A DNA stretch of 55,716 nt, taken from contig JAZQPT010000036.1 in NCBI GenBank assembly GCA_045628725.1, positions 1-55,716 on the forward strand, in the 5' to 3' direction. This document shows, piece after piece, positions 42,678-51,055 of this stretch. The position numbers were made by a program, and so were the translations under genes. Origin of the DNA: JACQGD01 sp045628725. GTDB taxonomy: Bacteria; Patescibacteriota; Saccharimonadia; Saccharimonadales; Saccharimonadaceae. The number at the start of each line of letters is the position of its first letter. Position 1 is the stretch's first letter. The notes beneath the pieces are model-generated. The model saw nothing but the letters and a program-made list of their open reading frames with translations, was not told the DNA's origin and did no database searches.

Positions 42678-43550
42678 CTATAGCTTTAGTAGTAAATATA
42701 CCGCAAAAAGGCCAATAATTAAAGTTAGTATACTCGTTAAAATAATCTCGAGCAGTGCCCTGAAGATTGATTTTTTCGACATCGGATTACGGCCAATCGA
42801 AATCATACCGTTTCGTACCCCTGAATACAGAACAACAATGGCAGCAACAATACTTATCGCCGTAATCGCCATACTAAGGTAAATACGAATCGGATTCACT
42901 TCTTTCTCTGCAATCGCTTCACCAATTCGTTCTAGGGGTTCTGGCACTAAAGCCTTCGTACTCTTTTCGTTTGGATTGCTCTTGATGTCAATTGTTACGG
43001 GAATAGAACCAAGTGTCACTTTTTTATTAGCGTTACCATCGGTGTCTTTAAGTGTAGAAGTACCTAACGTCACACCCTTTCCGTCAAATGACGCCATCGC
43101 ACGACCAAATACGGTCTTTTCTTCGGTACCGGCTTTCATCGCTATGCCATTAATTGCCGACAGCGTTACAAAATCACCCGTAGCGATTGCTCCACCCTGA
43201 GTACTGACGAGTGTGTTGTATGTTCCAGACGCTGCCACGTAGACTTCATTTTCGAGCGCTTCACTCGATAATCGTACCGACAGCTGATTGCGATCAACAA
43301 CCACGCCAAACATGTTTTGCAGTTCGGCTTGACCGGCCACTTTGACTCGGTTTGAATCTTTGCCCGTTAGCTGGACGATCGTGCCGTTGTCTAGTGGGCT
43401 GTCCGAGGCGTAACCTTGGATTCCGCCGCCGCCATAATTTTGCGCAAAAACAGGAATACTGACGGCTAATGCCGCTCCGACGATAACTGCCAAGCCAAGA
43501 ATTGTTCGTACTAATGTCACTGTTTGTTTATGCTCCATGCGCACTGTCAT
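42678..43550 (-). CDS. Exported domain fused to F-type c-like hairpin
   Basis: The protein has 290 residues. A signal peptide ends near VFAQN (~37). Residues ~40-215 are a beta-rich exported domain (GTIVQLTGKDSNRVKVAG, GDFVTLSAINGIAM, VFGRAMASF). TM1 (~222-243), the loop SGVRNGMISIGRNPMSKKS and TM2 (~264-288) follow. The loop with RNP at 254-256 matches the cytoplasmic c-subunit loop, and topology agrees (N outside). The helix-2 carboxylate, normally ~18 residues after the Pro, is absent; the only acid is Glu268, 12 residues after it, near the cytoplasmic end. It is first in the operon, where a and c normally stand. Confidence 0.8.
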   Translation of the reverse strand: MTVRMEHKQTVTLVRTILGLAVIVGAALAVSIPVFAQNYGGGGIQGYASDSPLDNGTIVQLTGKDSNRVKVAGQAELQNMFGVVVDRNQLSVRLSSEALENEVYVAASGTYNTLVSTQGGAIATGDFVTLSAINGIAMKAGTEEKTVFGRAMASFDGKGVTLGTSTLKDTDGNANKKVTLGSIPVTIDIKSNPNEKSTKALVPEPLERIGEAIAEKEVNPIRIYLSMAITAISIVAAIVVLYSGVRNGMISIGRNPMSKKSIFRALLEIILTSILTLIIGLFAVYLLLKL

Positions 43551-43564
43551 GCGCGCTTGGCATA

Positions 43565-43570
43565 ATTATA
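43565..43570 (-). promoter_or_regulatory. Extended -10 promoter of the F1-like operon
   Basis: TGG-TATAAT on the - strand ends 14 nt before the ATG at 43550. No good -35 is present, as is common for extended -10 promoters. A second ATG (MEHKQ) lies 12 nt further downstream of the first. Confidence 0.55.
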
Positions 43571-44083
43571 CCATAACCTCTATACAAAAGGAGACCTATG
43601 TACAGATAGAGTAAGTAGTTTTAGTGCAGTTCGTACCCTAATCATATTGCCCTACGTAAAAGCACAGAATATAACATACCGCAGACTTTGCAATGACTTG
43701 ACTACCCCTGTCAGATTATACGTCCGTTTTAGTAAAAAAACACATGGTGTAGTAGTTGCTTTTTATATAATATATTTCGCAGTAGCATATACACTCTGTT
43801 CGGGACGATACTCCGCTCGTTATCGATCTGCGTACACTTCTCACGGAAATATCTTCGCCACCCCCTCAAATATTTGCTTTTAGCCAACGCGCGGCATGCA
43901 CTAAAATACCGTCTTAGAATGAATAAAAACCAACCTAAAACATATCCACATAACACCTTAAAATTATTGTCATAATGTATAACTTTTGATACACTAAGAA
44001 CAAGCTTTTTGATGGCACCACACATCGAAGTTAAATAAACATTTGCTCACATCTACCAGATGTAGAAAATAAAATTTTTGATA
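43571..44083. other. Long intergenic region between F1-like operon and giant fibre gene
   Basis: About 510 bp without a convincing gene. Frames on either strand (43647-43883 + and 43729-44025 -) lack ribosome sites. It holds the F1-like operon promoter at one end and a good + strand promoter at the other (TTGTCA 43967-43972, 17 bp, TGA-TACACT to 43995). From that promoter a leader of about 80 nt runs to the fibre gene and contains a small CATCT/AGATG hairpin. It is the largest gap in the window, so it may hold control sites I cannot name. Confidence 0.6.
43967..43995 (+). promoter_or_regulatory. Promoter of the 1041-aa fibre gene
   Basis: TTGTCA (43967-43972) and TACACT (43990-43995) with a 17-bp spacer; the spacer ends TGA, giving an extended -10 as well. 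The predicted start near 44002 leaves an ~80-nt leader. Confidence 0.6.
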
Positions 44084-47000
44084 ATGTGGTGTCAGCTCTC
44101 TAACGGTATCAGCCTTATTCGTTCACTACGCTCTGTAGTGTCGATTTTAATACTAACTACGCTAGTGGCAGTGGTATCTCTCGCCACTGTTACTAACGCT
44201 GCCCCAAGCACCAATAAAACCGTCAACTTTCAGGGTCGATTATCGACCGCCGCTGGCGCCGTCGTTGCTGATGGTTATTACAACATCCAGTTCAAAATTT
44301 ATCAGGACGGTACTGGGGCGGCAGCTGGCAATCCAGGCGGATCACTGCGATGGACTGAATCATACGTTAATAGTGGCGATACAAGTGGCGTTCAGGTAAA
44401 GAACGGCTTTTTCTCGGTTGACCTTGGAACAGCGACACCGTTTGGATCAAGTGTCGACTGGGATCAAGATACGCTGTTTTTGTCGATGAATGTCGCAGGC
44501 AATAACGCTGCCTGTTCTACCTTTGGCACTGCTCCGTGTATCGCTGACGGCGAAATGCTTCCAATGAAGCGTATCACCGCCACCCCTTACGCCATCAACG
44601 CAGGTGCGGTTAATGGCAAAACTGCAGATAATTTCATTCAACTCGCCCAAGGCGTCCAGACCGACGCTAGCACCAACACCAGCAGCATTCACCTAAATAA
44701 AACCGGCACCGGTAATCTGATTCAACTCCAAAACAGCGGTAGCGACGTCTTTAATATCACCAACACGGGTGATATTGAGTTTGGAAGCAGTAGCAACCAT
44801 GCCATCGCTATTGGCAGTGCTGCGACAAACACCGCTGGCAAAGATCTGAGCGTCCTTGCCGGACAAGGTGGTAGTGGTGCAGGTAGTATAGGCGGCACAC
44901 TATTCCTACAGGGTGGCAACGCGGGTGGCAGTAACGGCGATGGTGGAAATGTCGCTATTAACGGTGGAAGTGGCACAGGTACTGGCAAAAGCGGCAGTGT
45001 GTATATCGGTGCAACTAACACATCAACGGTGCAAATCGGCGACGATAGCCTTGCAAGCGGTACGCAAACACTGACGATGGGTACCAGTAGCGGCGCGGGC
45101 ACGACCAATGTCACCATCGGCTCAACTGGCACTGCCGGTGGCGGCAGCACGACTATCCAGTCAAAGGACGATACGACGATCGCTACAAATGGCGAGCAGC
45201 GCGCCCGCTTCTCTGGCAGTGGCAACACTCTATATGTTGGAAACGCCGACAGTAGCGGCAACGCTACCACCGCAAACGGATTTACTATTCAGGGAACAAG
45301 CAGTACAGGTGCCAACGCACAGGGCGGCAGCCTTAATCTACAAGCTGGTGCGGCAACTAACGGCAATGCCAATGGCGGCAACTTAACCCTTAGCGGTGGT
45401 GCCGGTAGTGGGACAGGCGCCGCTGGCCTGGTAGTTATCAATACGCCAACATTCCAAGCTGCGTCAACTGATGCAAACTGCTATACCGGCGGTGCACTTG
45501 TTGCAAATAGCTGTACTTTCACGAGTGCCAGCGTCAACAGCTCAAGCGTTCTGGTTGCTGGATTTAGCGCCGACAGCCGCACAGCAACACTACCCGATCC
45601 GTCTATCACGACCGCTGGTCGAATTATGTACGTTACCGCCGCCAATGGCTCAAAAACATTTAGTCTACGCCTGAATGTCGGTGGTGGTACAGGTGTAGAA
45701 CAATCCATCTCGCTGCAGCAAAATACAACAGCAACCCTCGTCTGGAACGGAAGCGACTGGACGAATGCCAGCGGTGGCAGCAGTGGCGGGTCAAGTTCGG
45801 CGTCACTACAAGACGCTTATAATAGTACCGCTCAGGCCGCTGGTAGTGCTGACCTGATTGTCGGCAACGGTGCCGGCGGCGGTGGATTCACGGTACGCGA
45901 AAGCAGCGCCGACCCGCTGACCACTAGCAAGATTCTCGATGTTCAAGGCTCCAGTGCCAACAGCCTGTTCTCAATTAACAGCAATATCAATGAAGCCGCC
46001 TCTAACCCTGGCGCCGAGACGGCGGGAGGTAGTGCCACAGCCTTCCCAACCAACACCTGGAAAGCAGTTAACACCACGACTATCAGCCGTAACACTAGCA
46101 CCGCGGCGACAGGGCAGGCGTCCGTGCAAGTGGACGCCACCGGCGAATATGACGGTGTCGAAAACCGCCTGCGCACCGCCCTAACTCCAAATACTCGTTA
46201 TAATGTCTCGTTCAGCGTCAAGCTGCAGACAGGGACATTCACTGATATGGGTGTCTACTATTCACCGGACGCTTCCCCGGATAATTTCGTCGAATGTAGT
46301 GATAACATCATATCCGTACCGACTGGCCGATGGGAAAAAATCACCTGTTCATTCGTCACCCCAGCAAGTGGTATCTTGGCCCAGAATGTTATTGGAATTG
46401 ACCAAGCAGCGGCAAGTACACGGACTTTCTATATCGACAACCTGTCTGTCACCCCTACGGGTCCAAGTGCCTCACCAGATAGTGGACCAGCTGCAGCACC
46501 AAATGTCCAGATTGGTGGCGGCGGGACAGGCGGAGCAACTACCCTGTTCACCCTCGATAAAAGCTCAACTCGTCCGAGCGGCGCCAATCATGAATCGCTC
46601 CTCGGTAGCATGTATTACGATGAATCACTAGGTAAAGTCCAGTGTTATGAAGCCGAAGGCTGGCAATTGTGCGGCGACAGTCCTGATACATATATAAGCC
46701 TTAGCCCTGAATACAGCAATGCTGTCGTACACGGAACAGGCACCGGTACTCTCACGACAGGACTCTGTTCAGATATGCTCAATATTAACGATAGCTCTAC
46801 TCAGACAACAATCTGTGGACTGAATGAAACCTACAACTTCTACAAGTGGACAACAACTGAGACGACCAGCCAGACCCGCAGTATCTTTGTCACGCAACAA
46901 CTACCAGCTAACTTCAAGAGTTTTGTCGCCGAATCAGCATCGCTCATGGCGCGGACCGACAATAGTAATTCAGCCGTCAATTATCAGATCTATCGTAACA

Positions 47001-47206
47001 ACAGCAATGGGCTGACTGCCTGCGGTACAGAGACATCCGCATCGACCGGCACCAAAACGACTTGGCAAAAAGCACCGATCACGATTAATTCAGGTACTTG
47101 TAATTTCACGGCTGGGGAAAACGTTGTCATCCGTATTAACATGACTAGCAAGAGTAATGCCAATGCCTACGTCAGTAACCTCAATTTCACCTATAGCACG
47201 AAGTAA
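44084..47206 (+). CDS. Giant secreted fibre/adhesin protein
   Basis: The protein has about 1040 residues; ATG 44084 is preferred over TTG 44078. A signal peptide ends near TNAAP. The next ~170 residues form a domain seen in many bacterial surface proteins (VNFQGRLSTAAGAVVADGYY ... RITATPYAINA). Residues ~170-450 are Gly/Ser/Thr-rich short beta repeats (SGTGTGKSGSVYIGATN, SGAGTTNVTIGSTG) suggesting a trimeric stalk. A carbohydrate-binding-like jelly roll with its NPGAE start lies near 640-800, and a beta tip closes the C-terminus (~870-1041). There is no sortase motif or TM anchor. Likely an adhesive fibre; its gene is divergent from the F1-like operon. Confidence 0.8.
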   Translation: MWCQLSNGISLIRSLRSVVSILILTTLVAVVSLATVTNAAPSTNKTVNFQGRLSTAAGAVVADGYYNIQFKIYQDGTGAAAGNPGGSLRWTESYVNSGDTSGVQVKNGFFSVDLGTATPFGSSVDWDQDTLFLSMNVAGNNAACSTFGTAPCIADGEMLPMKRITATPYAINAGAVNGKTADNFIQLAQGVQTDASTNTSSIHLNKTGTGNLIQLQNSGSDVFNITNTGDIEFGSSSNHAIAIGSAATNTAGKDLSVLAGQGGSGAGSIGGTLFLQGGNAGGSNGDGGNVAINGGSGTGTGKSGSVYIGATNTSTVQIGDDSLASGTQTLTMGTSSGAGTTNVTIGSTGTAGGGSTTIQSKDDTTIATNGEQRARFSGSGNTLYVGNADSSGNATTANGFTIQGTSSTGANAQGGSLNLQAGAATNGNANGGNLTLSGGAGSGTGAAGLVVINTPTFQAASTDANCYTGGALVANSCTFTSASVNSSSVLVAGFSADSRTATLPDPSITTAGRIMYVTAANGSKTFSLRLNVGGGTGVEQSISLQQNTTATLVWNGSDWTNASGGSSGGSSSASLQDAYNSTAQAAGSADLIVGNGAGGGGFTVRESSADPLTTSKILDVQGSSANSLFSINSNINEAASNPGAETAGGSATAFPTNTWKAVNTTTISRNTSTAATGQASVQVDATGEYDGVENRLRTALTPNTRYNVSFSVKLQTGTFTDMGVYYSPDASPDNFVECSDNIISVPTGRWEKITCSFVTPASGILAQNVIGIDQAAASTRTFYIDNLSVTPTGPSASPDSGPAAAPNVQIGGGGTGGATTLFTLDKSSTRPSGANHESLLGSMYYDESLGKVQCYEAEGWQLCGDSPDTYISLSPEYSNAVVHGTGTGTLTTGLCSDMLNINDSSTQTTICGLNETYNFYKWTTTETTSQTRSIFVTQQLPANFKSFVAESASLMARTDNSNSAVNYQIYRNNSNGLTACGTETSASTGTKTTWQKAPITINSGTCNFTAGENVVIRINMTSKSNANAYVSNLNFTYSTK

Positions 47207-47258
47207 GCACGGTCTGCCCGTCATATTGGTATACTAGTAGTAAGAATCCTGATTATTT

Positions 47259-47903
47259 ATGGAATTTAAACGACCCCCTCGCCAACCCCATCCACAACCG
47301 CACCCTCGTGCGGCGGCTCCTACTGGTGTGCCAAATACACCTGTTCAGTCCTCTGCACTACTCACCCGGTTGACGACTATATACACCTACGTCAGCCACT
47401 ATCGATTAGTTATTGCTGGCGGCTTTGTCGCAGTCGTTGCGATTGGCCTACTGACATCAACCCTGCTGCACCGCCAAACGACAAACGCTCCGAATCAGCG
47501 CCCCACCGATCAGGCGACCGTCAGTAAAGACCTCAATCGAAAAACAATTACCCCTTCAGGCAACCCTGTTGATGCCAAAGGTGGCTGGAACCGCATCAGA
47601 CCACCTGGTAAAAAACCAGTGTTTGCGTATCCCGATAGTATCAATGGAGTTGGTATTAGCGTCAGCCAGCAAGCCCTGCCCGATTCGTTCAAAGCAGACG
47701 TCACCGAGAGTGTCGCCGGACTAGCGAAGAGCTACAATGCCACCACCACAGCCCAAGCTGCTGAATCGACAGTGTACATTGGCGATTCCGCCAAGGGCCC
47801 ACAATCTGTTATTTTTACAAAAAATAACTTGCTTATCATGATTAAATCACAACAAAAAATCCCTACCGACGCCTGGGTTCAGTACATCACCTCACTGCAA
47901 TAG
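47259..47903 (+). CDS. Membrane-anchored exported protein, unknown
   Basis: The protein has 214 residues. A Pro/His-rich cytoplasmic N-terminus (PPRQPHPQPHPRAAAPTG) precedes one transmembrane helix (~52-70), with the remaining ~140 residues outside. The outer domain has a compact alpha/beta look (KKPVFAYPDSINGVGISVSQ, AESTVYIGDS, SVIFTKNNLLIMIKSQQ). It follows the fibre gene by 52 bp on the same strand. TATACT (47230-47235) lies 23 nt upstream; no ribosome site is seen. Family not recognised. Confidence 0.68.
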   Translation: MEFKRPPRQPHPQPHPRAAAPTGVPNTPVQSSALLTRLTTIYTYVSHYRLVIAGGFVAVVAIGLLTSTLLHRQTTNAPNQRPTDQATVSKDLNRKTITPSGNPVDAKGGWNRIRPPGKKPVFAYPDSINGVGISVSQQALPDSFKADVTESVAGLAKSYNATTTAQAAESTVYIGDSAKGPQSVIFTKNNLLIMIKSQQKIPTDAWVQYITSLQ

Positions 47904-47920
47904 CCGCACACAACCAAATT

Positions 47921-47945
47921 AAAAGAGGCCAAGGTGGCCTCTTTT
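47921..47945. terminator. Bidirectional terminator
   Basis: AAAAGAGGCC (47921-47930) pairs with GGCCTCTTTT (47936-47945) around AAGGT. It separates the convergent genes ending at 47903 and 47961. Confidence 0.9.
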
Positions 47946-47960
47946 AGTTATTTCGGACTG

Positions 47961-48554
47961 TTATTTTCCGCTTTTATGCTTCTCGATAGATTGAGCAACC
48001 GTGCCGTCACTCTTGAGATTTTCATAAAACAGTACTTGGCTTTTTGAGATCACCATCTCGTCTTCTGGTCCGTGTACCTCGTCGCCCAGCTTGATAAGTT
48101 GTACGCCGTTTTGTGCCGTAGACGTCTGCTGCGGGTTCTTTTGATCTACTTCTTCAGAGGCTTGGGTCTGGAGGTAATAGATGTCCTTGAGTTTTATGTA
48201 TTCACCGTTATACGCCTGAAGCTTGCCAAAGTACACCTGTCCGTTTGTAAAGAATACTGCTTGGTATTTGCTGCTATCGATTTCCATGGCCGAATGTTGT
48301 GTTTTATTCCACACCATCCAACCAGCAACACTCAGAGCAGCAATGACAAGCAAGATGATAGCAGAGATAAGCCATCGTTTCGGTGATTTGCTTTTCTGGA
48401 TAGACTGACGAGGTTCGGCAGCACGGTAGGCAACCTCGGACTCATTAATCACACGTGCCCCCTCAACCTGACTGCGTGTCGGCTCTGGTCGGCTTGTAGC
48501 TCTTCTGTCTGCCTGTCGTGGCACACGAAACGGTCCCCCATCCATGTCAGTCAT
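47961..48554 (-). CDS. Single-pass membrane protein with exported C-terminal domain, unknown
   Basis: The protein has 197 residues. A basic, Arg/Pro-rich cytoplasmic N-terminus (~1-60) precedes one transmembrane helix (~62-82). The outside domain contains YQAVFFTNGQVYFGKLQAYN and KLGDEVHGPEDEMVISKSQVLFYENL. The first of these has the look of a small beta domain. GGAG lies just upstream of ATG. The plan parallels the 47259 protein. No function assigned. Confidence 0.7.
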   Translation of the reverse strand: MTDMDGGPFRVPRQADRRATSRPEPTRSQVEGARVINESEVAYRAAEPRQSIQKSKSPKRWLISAIILLVIAALSVAGWMVWNKTQHSAMEIDSSKYQAVFFTNGQVYFGKLQAYNGEYIKLKDIYYLQTQASEEVDQKNPQQTSTAQNGVQLIKLGDEVHGPEDEMVISKSQVLFYENLKSDGTVAQSIEKHKSGK

Positions 48555-48935
48555 TTTTCTCCATTAGCTATTATTACTCGCTCTATAATAGCATAAGGAC
48601 CATTCACCGCCAATCTTAGATGCCATCTAGACTTAATTGTAGCTGATTATAGTATGTTTTTACTCGTTTTTTATTCACTATCACATCACAATAATATTGT
48701 GTTTGCAGTCAAAATATCCATAAATTATAACACCTTACGCGAATTTCGTTGTTATTATTACAATTAGCAATCCGTATCTTGTAACAACATATATAGCGTC
48801 CTATTTCGTTGACAGACACTAATATATTGATTATGCTTGTATTTGTGTTTTTCGCAACTATATGCACGAAACATCAAATCATCTACATCAGAAATATAAT
48901 TTTAGCCCTGATATAGAATTTAAAGGAGAATATTA
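48555..48935. other. AT-rich intergenic region
   Basis: About 380 bp between divergent genes, clearly more AT-rich than the rest of the window. It holds TATTAT-type -10 candidates for the - strand gene near 48590 and the + strand promoter at 48809 for the LysM-CHAP gene. I recognised no ORF, tRNA or known riboswitch in it. The ~90-nt leader before 48936 has no obvious riboswitch core. Confidence 0.6.
48809..48837 (+). promoter_or_regulatory. Promoter of the LysM-CHAP gene
   Basis: A consensus TTGACA (48809-48814), 17 bp, then TATGCT (48832-48837). The leader of about 92 nt ends with AAAGGAG before the ATG at 48936. Confidence 0.72.
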
Positions 48936-49694
<759 letters not shown>

Positions 49695-49708
49695 TATTCC
49701 ACACTAGT

Positions 49709-49750
49709 ATTACGCACAAATACCGGCCATGCGCCGGTATTGTGCGTAAT
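49709..49750. terminator. Long terminator hairpin after LysM-CHAP gene
   Basis: The 19-nt left arm (49709-49727) starts ATTACGCACA and pairs with the right arm 49733-49750 around CATGC, with a single bulged A. The stem is unusually long (18 bp). No T-run follows, so it may also protect the mRNA 3' end. Confidence 0.75.
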
Positions 49751-49897
49751 ATAGCATGTTTCGTAGATTAGACTAGTTGTATCATCGTCTCTTTCATACT
49801 CACAGCTATTTGATACAGAGCTAAAAGACTTATGAAATAGTTTAAAGAATTTTACTACTACACCATCTGTCACGGTCCCTAGAATTGATACGTAAAA

Positions 49898-50929
49898 CTA
49901 CTTATTCTGTCGCAGATAGACAGGTAGATCGCCAGCAGTAAGCGTCGCTGCAACAGCCAATGTCCGAATCAAAAAATCGGCATATGCAAGGCGTTTTGTA
50001 TTATCTAGATCAAGCGAAGGGTCTTGTTCGCACGCCACCGTTGCCACTAAATCTGCTATTTCTTTACCGCGCCACACATCAACAGAAAACGCCTGGATCG
50101 TCTGAGGTTTTTGCATTTCGACACACGCATTTTTAACAGTCTGCGTAAAATATGGCTGGTCAAGAGTTGTTCCTGCCACATCGTTGATAACGATTGTTTC
50201 TTCGACATGTCGTCCAGCTAGCTCTTTTACGATAGCACCCGACTGAATGATTTGATCCATTGATTGTTTACCACTTGCGTCAGATAGGTATTCAGGCGTA
50301 CCATCGATTGATCCATACACTTCAAATGTCGTATTAATGGCATCTTGGTTTTGTTCAAATGTATCGCCGTATAATCCTTCGAGTACCGTTGTTATCTCGT
50401 TGCGATACTTTACTGCATTGGCGGTGACTACCGGATATTTATCGATCGCTCCACATCCACAATTATCACCCTCGGCATGATCATCACTGTGAGCACCATG
50501 TTCGAAATTCAACCGTTTTAGCTCGCGGGCCATCAGCTCACGGTCCTGCCCTACGGTATCTTCTGCGCTTGGGGCACCTTTGATTGTTCGCAGCATACTT
50601 GACGCGGCGACTAATCCACCACCAAAGACCTTAGCTCGGAGTAAAGATGTTTTGTACAAACGAATACTCTTTTGATCACCTTCGGACACCTGCTGGATGA
50701 CCTTATTCCATGGACGGCCATCACCGCAACCATCGTCGCTCGCTTCTACGGTTTTAAATGCGTTTGGGTCGTTGGTAAGTAAATCGTAAATATGCTTCGG
50801 TGCCTCTTCGGTCAGAATACCTTGCTTAACCTGCTCTTTCACACTTATACCGCCTTCACCAAAACCTAGTCCGTCGGGTGCGATTAACTGCACAGTTTCT
50901 TTCATAATTTCTTGTTCAGGATTATTCAT
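49898..50929 (-). CDS. Putative metal-binding carbonic-anhydrase-like protein
   Basis: The start is placed at ATG 50929 (343 residues) because GGAGAG lies ~10 nt upstream; ATG 50953 has no ribosome site. DDGCGDGRPW holds Cys68 followed by Asp and Arg, as in the C-x-D-x-R of beta and zeta/cadmium carbonic anhydrases. Further on, HSDDHAEGDNCGCGA gives His147 and Cys157, ten residues apart as between the His and second Cys ligands of diatom CDCA. A GGG loop lies between. A Cys-His-Cys metal site and CO2 hydration are therefore likely but not proven. No signal peptide; cytoplasmic. Confidence 0.6.
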   Translation of the reverse strand: MNNPEQEIMKETVQLIAPDGLGFGEGGISVKEQVKQGILTEEAPKHIYDLLTNDPNAFKTVEASDDGCGDGRPWNKVIQQVSEGDQKSIRLYKTSLLRAKVFGGGLVAASSMLRTIKGAPSAEDTVGQDRELMARELKRLNFEHGAHSDDHAEGDNCGCGAIDKYPVVTANAVKYRNEITTVLEGLYGDTFEQNQDAINTTFEVYGSIDGTPEYLSDASGKQSMDQIIQSGAIVKELAGRHVEETIVINDVAGTTLDQPYFTQTVKNACVEMQKPQTIQAFSVDVWRGKEIADLVATVACEQDPSLDLDNTKRLAYADFLIRTLAVAATLTAGDLPVYLRQNK

Positions 50930-51055
50930 ATACGTATTCTCTCCGGTAGTCATAGGGCCATTCTTTTTTTAAATTTTAACCAGTTTTTGATTATACTCCC
51001 TTTTTCAGCTACTGGAAATAAAATAAATCAAAGCAGCAGACGGAGGCGATCCGTA

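Noticed and set aside
43647..43883. 78-codon + strand frame in the same region
   Set aside because: No ribosome site, composition unlike neighbouring genes, and it overlaps a frame on the other strand.
43729..44025. 98-codon - strand frame in the large intergenic region
   Set aside because: No ribosome site, covers the + strand promoter of the fibre gene, and has no recognisable motif.
44720..45270. Long - strand frame opposite the fibre gene (182 codons, Pro/Leu/Val-rich)
   Set aside because: It is the antisense image of the Gly/Ser/Thr repeat codons of the fibre gene.
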